Shown here one piece after another: positions 7,343-15,373 of a stretch of DNA of 26,856 nucleotides. The translations under genes and the position numbers were made by a program. The DNA is from Anaerolineae bacterium. GTDB lineage: Bacteria > Chloroflexota > Anaerolineae > B4-G1. Each line of letters begins with the position of its first letter. Within the stretch, counting starts at the first letter, position 1. The stretch covers positions 1 through 26,856 of the forward strand of contig JAUWNP010000045.1 of assembly GCA_030612585.1 (NCBI GenBank). Direction: 5' to 3'. Under the pieces are notes generated by a model that was given only the letters and a program-made list of their open reading frames with translations, had not been told where the DNA came from and did no database searches.

Positions 7343-9292
7343 GTGAGTGATATCGCAACAGGTAAACCTGGCAGCCGATTGCTTCTGCTAGGCAATGAGG
7401 CCATCGCACGGGGCGCGATTGAGGCGGGTGTACAGGTGGTGGCGGCTTATCCAGGTACGCCCAGTTCGGAAATCGTTGAGACGTTGGCCGAAGTGGCCGA
7501 TGAACTTGGCTTTTACGCGGAGTGGAGCGTGAACGAAAAGGTCTCGTTCGAACTGGTCGCGGGGGCAGCGCTGACGGGGGTGCGGTCTTTTGCAGCAATG
7601 AAGGGCGCGGGTCTTAACGTAGTCATGGATATGTTTTTGACCCTGCCCTACACCGGGACACGCGGGGGTTTGGTAGTGTTGGTGGCCGACGATCCGGGCG
7701 CGCACTACTCCTCCAACGAACAAGATTCTCGCTTCGCGGCGCTTTGGGCGATGTTGCCATGCCTGGAGCCCGAGAGCCACCAAGAGGCAAAGGATATGAT
7801 TAAGGCGGCCTTTGCTCTCTCGGAGCGCACAGAATTGCCAGTAGTGGTGCGCACGGGCACGCGCCTCTCACATTCCACAGGCGTGGTCGAACTGGGGGTG
7901 GTTGAACCAGCGGGTATGTTGTCCGGTTTCAACAAGCACTGGAATATACCGTACCGTTGGAACGTCTACGGCCCGCCCGGCCCGGTTGCCAAACACGTGT
8001 GGCAACTGGATCGTATGTCCTTGGTGCAAGAGGAATCAGAAGGCTCGTCCTTCAATTCCCTGCGTAGGGGAAGCGATCCCGTGGCGGTGATCGCCTGCGG
8101 TATGGGCGCAGCCTACGCTCGCGAGGCCATCCGCGCTCTGGACCTGGAGGGCCGCGTCTGGCTGTACAAAATCGGGATGGTCTACCCGATCCCTGAGGCG
8201 ACCTCGCTGGAGGTGTTGCGCAGTTGCGAGAGGGTGTTGGTCGTAGAAGACGGCGATGCGCTGGTAGAATCGCAATTGCGAATGTTGGCGCAGGCGCACG
8301 GCCTCGCGGTTGAGATCACAGGCAAACTGTTCGATAGTACATTCGTCCGGCACGGCGAATTAAACACCAGTGTCGTCCGCAACGCGCTGGCTGGTTTTCT
8401 GGGCATCTCGCTGGAGAGCGAAGAAGCGCGCCGCAGGGTCAAGGAGGATGTGGCCCGGTTGGTCATCCCCCGGTCTTCCGCCCTCTGCGCGGGCTGCCCA
8501 CACCTGGGAACCTACTGGGCGCTGCGCCGGGCGCTGAAATCGGGACGGAAACACGTGCCCATTGCGAATGGAGACATCGGCTGCTACGAGCAAGCGGGGT
8601 ATGGCGTGAAGGGATACATGCCGGAGCCCAACGACGCCCCGTCGGCAGGCTACAAATCCGAGGTGCTCTACGATTTCCTCGATACCCTCTACGTGATGGG
8701 CTCGGGGGTCTCCATGGCCCAGGGACAGGTACGGGCGGGGTACCAGGATGGGCAGGTTGTAGCCGTGGCCGGCGACTCGACGTTCTTTCACACCTGCATG
8801 CCGGGCTTGCTGAACGCGGTGTGGAACGGGACCAAACTCACCTTCGTGGTGATGGACAACTCCTGGACATCTATGACAGGCCATCAGGTCTGTCCCGCGA
8901 CGGGTATGGACGCCCGGGGCCATCCGGCCAAGACTATCCTGATCGAGGACGTGGCGCGGGCTTTTGGCGTTGAGTCGATCGAGGTCATAGATCCCTATGA
9001 CCTTTCCGAGGCAGAGGAGGCTATTCGCCGCGCGCTGGATTTCGATGGCGTCGCGGTGGTGGTGGCTCGCAGGGAGTGCATGCTACAGGTACTGCGACGT
9101 GAACGGAAATGGAAGGAGCCAGTCGTTATCACAGACGACTGCGTGGGCTGCGGGCTGTGCGTGCAACTGGGCTGCCCCGCTATCACCTTTCAGGACAACC
9201 GGGCGGGCATTGACCCGTTGCTCTGCGTGGGGTGTGGGATCTGCGCCCAGCTCTGTCCCAGTGGAGCCATCATTGCGGGGGGCGAAGAGTGA
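7343..9292 (+). CDS. iorA: indolepyruvate ferredoxin oxidoreductase, alpha subunit
   Basis: 649 residues starting at GTG 7343 behind a GAGGAG site. The pyruvate-binding domain begins with YPGTPSSE (36-43). CAGCPH at 382-387 and the thiamine diphosphate region with GDS (477-479) and Asn506 follow. The C-terminus carries two 4Fe-4S clusters (Cys600, 603, 606, 611 and Cys628, 631, 634, 638). The enzyme oxidatively decarboxylates aryl or branched 2-oxoacids to acyl-CoA and passes electrons to ferredoxin, an oxygen-sensitive reaction typical of anaerobic amino-acid fermentation. It needs the beta subunit encoded next, which overlaps by 4 nt. In this cluster it could process the 2-oxoacid released by the upstream dehydrogenase; that link is inferred. 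Length and motifs are complete. Confidence 0.93.
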   Translation: MSDIATGKPGSRLLLLGNEAIARGAIEAGVQVVAAYPGTPSSEIVETLAEVADELGFYAEWSVNEKVSFELVAGAALTGVRSFAAMKGAGLNVVMDMFLTLPYTGTRGGLVVLVADDPGAHYSSNEQDSRFAALWAMLPCLEPESHQEAKDMIKAAFALSERTELPVVVRTGTRLSHSTGVVELGVVEPAGMLSGFNKHWNIPYRWNVYGPPGPVAKHVWQLDRMSLVQEESEGSSFNSLRRGSDPVAVIACGMGAAYAREAIRALDLEGRVWLYKIGMVYPIPEATSLEVLRSCERVLVVEDGDALVESQLRMLAQAHGLAVEITGKLFDSTFVRHGELNTSVVRNALAGFLGISLESEEARRRVKEDVARLVIPRSSALCAGCPHLGTYWALRRALKSGRKHVPIANGDIGCYEQAGYGVKGYMPEPNDAPSAGYKSEVLYDFLDTLYVMGSGVSMAQGQVRAGYQDGQVVAVAGDSTFFHTCMPGLLNAVWNGTKLTFVVMDNSWTSMTGHQVCPATGMDARGHPAKTILIEDVARAFGVESIEVIDPYDLSEAEEAIRRALDFDGVAVVVARRECMLQVLRRERKWKEPVVITDDCVGCGLCVQLGCPAITFQDNRAGIDPLLCVGCGICAQLCPSGAIIAGGEE

Positions 9293-9915
9293 ACCTGAAG
9301 AAGAAGCATATCACCAACGTCATACTGGCCGGTGTGGGTGGGCAAGGTAGTGTCCTGGCCTCACGCCTGTTGGCGAGGGCAGCCCTGAAGGATGGCCAGG
9401 AGGTGAAACTGGCGGAGACCTTTGGGGCAGCGACGCGGGGTGGATCGGTGATGACTCACGTGCGCGTGGGCGAGGTGTGGGCACCGATGATGATGGAGGA
9501 CGAGGCCGATGTGGTGGTTGCCCTGGAGCCGCTGGAGGGGTTGCGGGTGGCGCACCGGTTCCTCAAAATCGGGGGCTGGGTGCTGCTCAACACGCGCCCC
9601 TGGTACCCGGTGGACGTGGCGGTCGGGCGGGCCAGGTACCCCACCCTGGAGAGCATTGTGGAGGCACTTGAGCAGTTGGATGCACGCGTGCTGACCATTG
9701 ACGCCACGGACGCAAGCCTGCAGGCCGGTGATGCCCGGGCGGCCAACATCGTCATGTTGGGCGGCCTGTTTGCTCTGGGTGTGGTTGATATTACGGCCGA
9801 GAGCCTGTTCCAGGCCATGGAGGACCGCTGGCCCAGCCGGCTGGTGGAGTTGAACCGCAAGGCGTACGAGTTAGGCTACCGGGCTGTACAGAAGAGCAGA
9901 AGAAAGAACAATTGA
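9289..9915 (+). CDS. iorB: indolepyruvate oxidoreductase, beta (gamma-domain) subunit
   Basis: 208 residues. I take GTG 9289, which overlaps the alpha-subunit stop as GTGA, because conserved sequence begins at once (NVILAGVGGQG, about residues 10-20). The open frame extends upstream only inside iorA. The GVGGQG loop and the AETFGAATRGG segment are hallmarks of the 2-oxoacid:ferredoxin oxidoreductase gamma-type domain, which completes the active site and helps bind CoA. It works as a heterodimer or heterotetramer with IorA in the cytoplasm. The 4-nt overlap implies coupled translation and equal stoichiometry. The C-terminal end is basic (KSRRKNN). Confidence 0.92.
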   Translation: MNLKKKHITNVILAGVGGQGSVLASRLLARAALKDGQEVKLAETFGAATRGGSVMTHVRVGEVWAPMMMEDEADVVVALEPLEGLRVAHRFLKIGGWVLLNTRPWYPVDVAVGRARYPTLESIVEALEQLDARVLTIDATDASLQAGDARAANIVMLGGLFALGVVDITAESLFQAMEDRWPSRLVELNRKAYELGYRAVQKSRRKNN

Positions 9916-9936
9916 TTTTTGATGGAGGATAAGTGC

Positions 9937-10758
9937 ATGTCTTCATGGGTCAGGGAATTATTCGGCACGGAGAGGCCCGTCATCGCTATGGCTCACGTGC
10001 CTGCGTTGCCCGGAACTCCGCGCTATGACGCAGATGGCGGTATGGACCACATGGTTGAATGGGTGCGTTCCGATGTTGAACAGTTAGTACAGGGTGGGGT
10101 TGACGCCATCATGTTCTGCAACGAGGATGACCGCCCCTACGTTCTTGAGGCAGGTATTGAGCAAATCGCGGCTATGACGCGCGTAGTCACCGAACTAGCG
10201 CCGAGAGCGATTCCGTTTGGAGTGGACTTCCTGTGGGATCCTATGGCTGCAATGGCGATTGCGCACGCGACTGGCGCGTCGTTCATTCGTGAGGTGTTGA
10301 CTGGATTGTACGAATCAGACATGGGGCTTTGGTCGCCTAGCGCCGGACAAGTTATGCGCTTTCGCCGGCGGATTGGTGCTCAGAACATCCGCGTATTCTA
10401 CAACGTGGTACCAGAGTTTGCCGCCTCGTTGGGCAGCCGCACGGTCGCACAGCGCGCTCGTAGCGCGGTAGTCTCGTGCCTGGCGGACGTGATCCTGGTT
10501 TCGGGTCCGATGGCGGGCGCAGCGCCTGATATTTCGTACCTCGAAGAGGTCAAAGCAGCAATTGGCGAAGTGCCCGTTTTCCTGAATACAGGCGCAAAGT
10601 CCGAGAACATCGCGGAGTACCTGAGAGTGGCTGACGGAGTAATTGTTGGCTCCAGCCTGAAGATAGAAGGCCACACCTGGAACAGGGTTGACCCGGCGAG
10701 GGTCAAAACATTTTTGGAACGTGTGCGTGAGGCGCGAGAAAAGAAAAATAGGGGGTGA
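9937..10758 (+). CDS. BtpA/SgcQ family TIM-barrel protein
   Basis: 273 residues from ATG 9937; GGAGGA lies 7 nt upstream, whereas the earlier in-frame TTG and ATG (9919, 9922) overlap that site. The family signature MAHVPALPGTP is at residues 18-28. Further family segments are the acidic NEDDRPY after strand 2, GVDFLWDP, and C-terminal NTGAKSENI and DGVIVGSSLK, which suggest phosphate binding. The family was named for a cyanobacterial photosystem I biogenesis protein and for SgcQ of a sugar operon; its enzymatic reaction is not established. Next to a sugar kinase and an eIF2B-like gene, a role on a phosphorylated sugar or glycosyl compound is a reasonable inference. It is 3 nt from the next gene. 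Confidence 0.85.
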   Translation: MSSWVRELFGTERPVIAMAHVPALPGTPRYDADGGMDHMVEWVRSDVEQLVQGGVDAIMFCNEDDRPYVLEAGIEQIAAMTRVVTELAPRAIPFGVDFLWDPMAAMAIAHATGASFIREVLTGLYESDMGLWSPSAGQVMRFRRRIGAQNIRVFYNVVPEFAASLGSRTVAQRARSAVVSCLADVILVSGPMAGAAPDISYLEEVKAAIGEVPVFLNTGAKSENIAEYLRVADGVIVGSSLKIEGHTWNRVDPARVKTFLERVREAREKKNRG

Positions 10759-10761
10759 TCT

Positions 10762-11733
10762 ATGTCAGAACATCCAGCGATCCAGACAGTTGTTGAACGT
10801 GTCAAGACGGACGTCATTGGCGGCGCTGCCGACACGGCCAAGGAGGTCGTCGGCGCTCTGTCGAAGATGGTTCAAGACAGCCAGGCCCGGGATGCGGCGG
10901 CGCTGACTGCGGAAGTCGAGGAAGCGGTCGTTGACATCCTTCGAGTAATGCCTTCGTTCGCACCTCCTATCAACGCATTGCATTGTGTGATGGGGAGTCT
11001 GGAGGAAGCGCTGGCGGCTGAACCTTCCGTGGCAGAGCTCAAGGCTACGCTGAAGCATGCCGCCGCTGACTTCTTCGCGCGGGCAGAAAACGCTCTCGAC
11101 AAAGTGGCGCAGTATGGTGCCGAGAAGGTACGAGATGGCGGCGTCGTGTTCATGTACAGCATGAGTTCGACCGTGTGGCGCATCCTGCGGCTTGCGAAGT
11201 CGCAGGGCAAGTCGTTCAGCGTTATTGTCACTGAGTCACGACCCGCTAACGAAGGGCTGTGGTCTGTGACCGAGATGGACGAGGCCGACATTCCTATCTC
11301 GGCGAGCATTGACGCCTGCATCGGCGAACTTGTACCCCAGAGCGACGTCGTGTTTGTGGGCGCGGATGCCATTTCGTCCCACGGTTTTTCGCTGTGCAAG
11401 GTGGGCACTTACCCGACGGCGTTGGTGGCGCAGACGCACGGCGTGCCTTTCTACATCGCCGCTGATACTCTCAAATTCGACACCAGTACACTCCTGGGTT
11501 TATCATTCCGCACAGACCCGATCCCGCGCCACAAAGTGTTGGGCGAAGAGTATCCTGAGCGCGTGCAGGTGGTCGGGAATCTATTCGATGAAACCCCTCC
11601 GCACCTGGTGACAGCCATCATCACCGAGATTGGCCTGCTGAGCCCGACGGCCTGCATTACGGTGATGTGGCAGATGAAACTTAGCCAGAGGTTGAGCGTT
11701 ATGCTCCCTGCCTGGGCGCGTGGCGATTTGTAG
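10762..11733 (+). CDS. eIF2B alpha/beta/delta-like protein (copy 1)
   Basis: 323 residues: an N-terminal helical region (to about 125) then the Rossmann-like eIF2B/MtnA/ribose-1,5-bisphosphate isomerase domain, with TESRP (157-161), GADAI (200-204) and CKVGTY (212-217). Bacterial relatives are sugar-1-phosphate isomerases; eukaryotic ones are exchange-factor subunits. The catalytic Asp (here Asp202) is kept. The segment that carries the catalytic Cys in the isomerases (T-H-C-N-S) reads Y-S-M-S-S here (132-136), and the usual Asn of NKIGT is Cys212. So the family is clear but standard isomerase chemistry is doubtful. It sits between the BtpA-family gene (3 nt) and the M29 gene (49 nt). A second copy lies at 15374-16351 on the other strand. 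Confidence 0.85.
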   Translation: MSEHPAIQTVVERVKTDVIGGAADTAKEVVGALSKMVQDSQARDAAALTAEVEEAVVDILRVMPSFAPPINALHCVMGSLEEALAAEPSVAELKATLKHAAADFFARAENALDKVAQYGAEKVRDGGVVFMYSMSSTVWRILRLAKSQGKSFSVIVTESRPANEGLWSVTEMDEADIPISASIDACIGELVPQSDVVFVGADAISSHGFSLCKVGTYPTALVAQTHGVPFYIAADTLKFDTSTLLGLSFRTDPIPRHKVLGEEYPERVQVVGNLFDETPPHLVTAIITEIGLLSPTACITVMWQMKLSQRLSVMLPAWARGDL

Positions 11734-11782
11734 CGTGTGGCCTGGGATATGTATCGAGATCAGTTACTGAGGAGAGGATGCT

Positions 11783-12853
11783 ATGAATGATCCGCGCTGG
11801 GATCAACTTGCCGAGAGCCTTATCAACTACTCGACAGGCACCAAACCGGGCGACAAGGTGCTGATCACCATGATGGAGGTGGAGACGTTGCCGCTGGCCC
11901 GCGCTGTCTACGCCCACGCAGTAAAGGCAGGCGCTTTGCCGCACGTGGAGTTTCAGTCTGCTTACCTGGAACGTGATTTGATGCTGCATGGCAGTGCGGA
12001 ACAACTTGACTGGATCCCCGAGATGCAAGCCTATGGTATGGAGTGGGCCGATGTCTATGTGGGGCTGCGCGGAGCGCGCAATCCGCACGAGTTTGCAGGC
12101 ATCTCGCCGGAAAGGATCGCGGCGCACAAGCGAGCGATGGGCAAAGTCTCGGCCAAACGTAACGAACTGACGCGCTGGGTTCTGGTGCGTGTACCGAACG
12201 AATCACTCGCCCACCAGGGGGGGATGAGCCTGGATGAGATGATGGGTTTCTTCTTTAATGCCACGCTTCGTGACTGGGCCGAAGAATCCAGGCGCTACAG
12301 AGAACTTCAACAGGTCTTCCAGGCGGCTGAGGCCGTGCGCATCATTGGTCGAGACACCGATCTGAGATTCTCAACCAAGGGACGGACCTACGAGGTCGGC
12401 GACGGGCATATAAATATGCCGGACGGCGAGATCTTCACTGCGCCGGTGGACGACAGTGCTGAAGGGCATATTTACTTTGAGTTTCCTGGTGTGTATGTCG
12501 GGCAGTGCGTGGAGAGCATCCGGCTGGAGTTCTCAAGAGGGCAGGTCGTGAAGGCTACTGCTGAGAGCAACGAGGAGTTGCTTCATGAGATCATCAAGAC
12601 GGACGAAGGCGCGCAACGCATTGGGGAGTTCGGCGTCGGCACGAATTTCGGGATTGATCGCTTCTGCTACGACATTCTGTATGACGAGAAGATCGGCGGT
12701 ACCATTCACATCGCCCTGGGCAGGGCCTACGCCGAGTGTGGAGGAGTGAACCAATCGGCGTTGCACTGGGACCTCATCAAAGACCTGCGGCAACAAGGCG
12801 AGATCTACCTGGACGGTCGCAAGGTGTTTGAGAATGGAAGATTCCTGGTGTAG
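11783..12853 (+). CDS. M29 family metallopeptidase (aminopeptidase T/AmpS-like)
   Basis: 356 residues, ATG 11783 behind a GAGGAGAGG ribosome binding site. The family's di-metal ligands can be placed: Glu216 in MPDGEIFTAP, Glu282 in GEFGVGTN, His309 in HIALG, His328 and Asp330 in LHWDL. M29 enzymes are cobalt- or zinc-dependent aminopeptidases with broad preference for N-terminal hydrophobic or basic residues. All ligands are present, so it is probably active. With the M24-family gene at the head of the cluster there are two amide-cleaving metalloenzymes, which supports a peptide- or amide-containing substrate. It is slightly shorter than the roughly 410-residue thermophilic aminopeptidase T. 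Confidence 0.88.
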   Translation: MNDPRWDQLAESLINYSTGTKPGDKVLITMMEVETLPLARAVYAHAVKAGALPHVEFQSAYLERDLMLHGSAEQLDWIPEMQAYGMEWADVYVGLRGARNPHEFAGISPERIAAHKRAMGKVSAKRNELTRWVLVRVPNESLAHQGGMSLDEMMGFFFNATLRDWAEESRRYRELQQVFQAAEAVRIIGRDTDLRFSTKGRTYEVGDGHINMPDGEIFTAPVDDSAEGHIYFEFPGVYVGQCVESIRLEFSRGQVVKATAESNEELLHEIIKTDEGAQRIGEFGVGTNFGIDRFCYDILYDEKIGGTIHIALGRAYAECGGVNQSALHWDLIKDLRQQGEIYLDGRKVFENGRFLV

Positions 12854-12893
12854 TGCAGGTGCTAGCCATTTCGCACAAGGACGGCCTTCCGCA

Positions 12894-14459
12894 ATGAACC
12901 ATTCCCTATTGGCTGCGATTGACCTGGGCACGACGGGCACGCGCGCCCTCGTGATAGATATGGACGGCCACCAACTTGGCAGTGGTGCGTGCGAAGTCAA
13001 CATTCAGCCGACGGCTGCTGGATTTGCTGAGCAAGCGGTGGATAGTTTCTGGCAGGCGATGGTCGAAGCGGTACAGCGTGCGCTAGATGATGCGCGCGCC
13101 AGTCCGGGAGACATCGCAGCGGTGGGCTTTTCCCATCAACGCTGTACCTTCGCCCTGGCCGATGCCGATGGTGCACCACTGACCAACCTGATCGTTTGGA
13201 TGGATCAGCGTGGGATGTCTTACCTGGACGAAATCCGTCAGAGCATTGACGTACCCACCTACTACGATGTAGCCGGGCTGCCCATCTACTACATCTCTTC
13301 ACTGACCAAGTTGCTTTGGCTGCGTGACAACGTTCCCGGTGTATACCAGTCCGCGCAGCGCGTCTGGCCGATTGCCAATTTTATGCTGGCGCGTATGGGG
13401 ATCGTTGATCCGCCGATTGACTACGCGACTGGCTCTTTCTATGGCCTGATGGACACCCGCAAACGCGCATGGTCGTGCGGCCTGATTGAACCGTTGGGAC
13501 TGGACGTTAGTAAACTGCCACAACTTGTTTCATCCGGCACCGTCGTTGGTGAACTGAGCGATACGGAGGCTGCCGCCCAGTTGCGGTTGCAGGTGGGGAC
13601 ACCGCTCGTCATTGGCGGCGGTGACCAGCAATGCGCAGCACTGGGCTCCGGCATGATCGAGCCAGGGCAGTCGCTCATAAGCCTGGGCACCGGGACCGCT
13701 GTGATGGCTGCTGTGAGCGAACCCGTCCGTGATCCCAATCACATCATCCCCTGCGTATGCCACGCAGCACCAGGTCAGTGGGAAATGGAAGGTCATACAC
13801 AGGCTGCTGCTGGCATCATTTTGCGGCGCTTCCGCGATGAGTTCGCTGCCGCCGAAATGGCGGTGGCACGTCGTCTGAGCCGTGACGTATATGACATGTT
13901 GAGCGAGGAGGCCAGTTGTGCACTACCTGGAGCCTCCGGCTTGCTCTTCATCCCAACGCTCAACGGAAGCGTCGCACCTATTGATTATCCGTGTAGCAGT
14001 GGCGTATTGGTGGGCTTGCGCCCGTCGCATACTCGAGCCGACATCATTCGCGCTATGATGGAGGGTATATGCCTTGAGAATCGCTGGATTCTGGAGCATA
14101 TGAAAACCAGTGGCGCTGAGATCGAGACAGTATATATCACGGGTGGCGCAAGCAAGTCGCGATTCTGGAATCAACTACACGCCGATATACTGAAGTGCCC
14201 CATCATACGCGTTGGCACCAGCAACGCTGCTCTGGTCGGCGCAGCCATTTGTGCGGGTATGGGTAGCGGCGTATTTGCCGACACAAGAACAGGCGTTGCG
14301 GCCCTAACACGTATGGCAGGGATGTACTACCCCGACGCGCGGTTGGCGATCATCTACGATCAACTCTACGACGTTTTCAAAAGGGCTTATGCTGCGCTCC
14401 GCCAGGCCGATGTTTACCGGTCTCTGCGCGAGATTGTCAATCTCGCGCAGAAACAATGA
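12894..14459 (+). CDS. FGGY family carbohydrate kinase
   Basis: 521 residues from ATG 12894, where the conserved N-terminus begins; the frame stays open back into the M29 gene but that part is not kinase-like. Motifs: phosphate-1 loop DLGTTGTR (10-17), WMDQR (102-106, the FGGY sugar-contact region), catalytic Asp244 in GGGDQQ, phosphate-2 SLGTGTAV (263-270), and the adenosine motif TGGASKSRFWNQ (about 428). The enzyme phosphorylates a polyol or ketose with ATP; glycerol, xylulose, ribulose and erythritol kinases share this pattern and cannot be told apart here. In the cluster it would activate a sugar-like half of the imported substrate. The ribosome binding site (AAGGA, 12 nt upstream) is weaker than that of its neighbours. 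Confidence 0.9.
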   Translation: MNHSLLAAIDLGTTGTRALVIDMDGHQLGSGACEVNIQPTAAGFAEQAVDSFWQAMVEAVQRALDDARASPGDIAAVGFSHQRCTFALADADGAPLTNLIVWMDQRGMSYLDEIRQSIDVPTYYDVAGLPIYYISSLTKLLWLRDNVPGVYQSAQRVWPIANFMLARMGIVDPPIDYATGSFYGLMDTRKRAWSCGLIEPLGLDVSKLPQLVSSGTVVGELSDTEAAAQLRLQVGTPLVIGGGDQQCAALGSGMIEPGQSLISLGTGTAVMAAVSEPVRDPNHIIPCVCHAAPGQWEMEGHTQAAAGIILRRFRDEFAAAEMAVARRLSRDVYDMLSEEASCALPGASGLLFIPTLNGSVAPIDYPCSSGVLVGLRPSHTRADIIRAMMEGICLENRWILEHMKTSGAEIETVYITGGASKSRFWNQLHADILKCPIIRVGTSNAALVGAAICAGMGSGVFADTRTGVAALTRMAGMYYPDARLAIIYDQLYDVFKRAYAALRQADVYRSLREIVNLAQKQ

Positions 14460-14482
14460 GGGGCAGATAGGGAGCACTCGCT

Positions 14483-15244
14483 ATGGCTGGCAGTAAACTG
14501 AGGGAGGACAGCAGCGACCAAAGAATTGTGCCTGTAAACATCTTGGGCATCGTTGGCAGCCCTCGCAAAAACGGCAATACTGAGATCATGATCAACGAGG
14601 CCTTAGAGGGAGCCCGTGAGATTCAGGGCGTTCAGACATACAGTTACTCTTTCCACGGCAAGAAAATCGGGGGTTGCCTGGCAGACTGCCTGGCCTATTG
14701 TCGAAAAAATGGCGCATGTGCTCTGAAAGATGACTTCCCAGGTTTTATGGAGGCGTGGTTGGAAGCAGACGGCATTGTCTTCGGTGTGCCGGTATACCAT
14801 ATGGGGCCACCGGCTCAGGTGAAGGCCGCCATTGACAGATTGGGAAATGTTATGTTCACTCATTTCCGTGGTGGGATGGCTCGTTTTAACAAGGTCTGTG
14901 GTGCCGTGGTGCAAGGCTCTAGCCGTTGGGGAGGGCAAGAGATTACAGCCCAGTTTCTTGTCGAGCACTTCCTAACGATGAACTGCCTTCCTATAGCCGG
15001 GGACAAACCAGGGCCGTACCTGGGTGCGATTGGGCATGCCGAAAAGGCATGTAAACGGGACAGCATTCTTGCCGATGAGTTTGCTTTGCGAGCGGCCAGA
15101 AACATGGGTAAGCGCGTGGCCGAGACAGCGCGCATAGTTCAAGCCGGGATGGCACAACTGGCGGGTGATCTTCCAGATATTTACTTCTTCTCCAGGCTAA
15201 TGGCCGCCGCCAAAGAGAAGCCGTGCCCCTCAGGATTGGATTAG
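14483..15244 (+). CDS. flavodoxin-fold NAD(P)H/FMN reductase with Cys cluster
   Basis: 253 residues. After about 18 extra N-terminal residues comes the FMN phosphate loop GSPRKNGNT (25-33), then four closely spaced cysteines (65, 69, 73, 79), and the flavodoxin segment FGVPVYHMGPPAQVKAAIDR. This matches the NADPH-dependent FMN reductase/iron-sulfur flavoprotein family, usually redox carriers in anaerobes. Methanosarcina-type iron-sulfur flavoproteins use a compact C-x2-C-x2-C pattern; here the spacing is C-x3-C-x3-C-x5-C, so cluster binding is uncertain. It could pass electrons from the ferredoxin-linked oxidoreductase. An AGGGAG site precedes the ATG, 23 nt after the kinase gene, so it is probably the last gene of the long operon. 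Confidence 0.82.
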   Translation: MAGSKLREDSSDQRIVPVNILGIVGSPRKNGNTEIMINEALEGAREIQGVQTYSYSFHGKKIGGCLADCLAYCRKNGACALKDDFPGFMEAWLEADGIVFGVPVYHMGPPAQVKAAIDRLGNVMFTHFRGGMARFNKVCGAVVQGSSRWGGQEITAQFLVEHFLTMNCLPIAGDKPGPYLGAIGHAEKACKRDSILADEFALRAARNMGKRVAETARIVQAGMAQLAGDLPDIYFFSRLMAAAKEKPCPSGLD

Positions 15245-15373
15245 CAGGCGAGGGCTGTAGTTGTAAGAGGTCGGGGTGGGCGGCAGCGGCCTGGGCTAGG
15301 TGCGAACATCGCCAAGTCGGCAGTAGGCTCAGGCGTTACCGTTGGGGTGAGCGAACCGCTGCCCGGGGCACGG
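15245..15373. other. convergent gap, nothing recognised
   Basis: The 129 nt between the flavodoxin-fold gene (+) and the second eIF2B-like gene (-) are GC-rich. I see no convincing hairpin with a T run on either strand, and no coding signal. Confidence 0.4.

Noticed and set aside
10762..11733. Ribose-1,5-bisphosphate isomerase or MtnA assignment for the eIF2B-like proteins
   Set aside because: The catalytic cysteine site is replaced in both copies, and copy 2 also lacks the aspartate, so a specific enzyme name is not supported.
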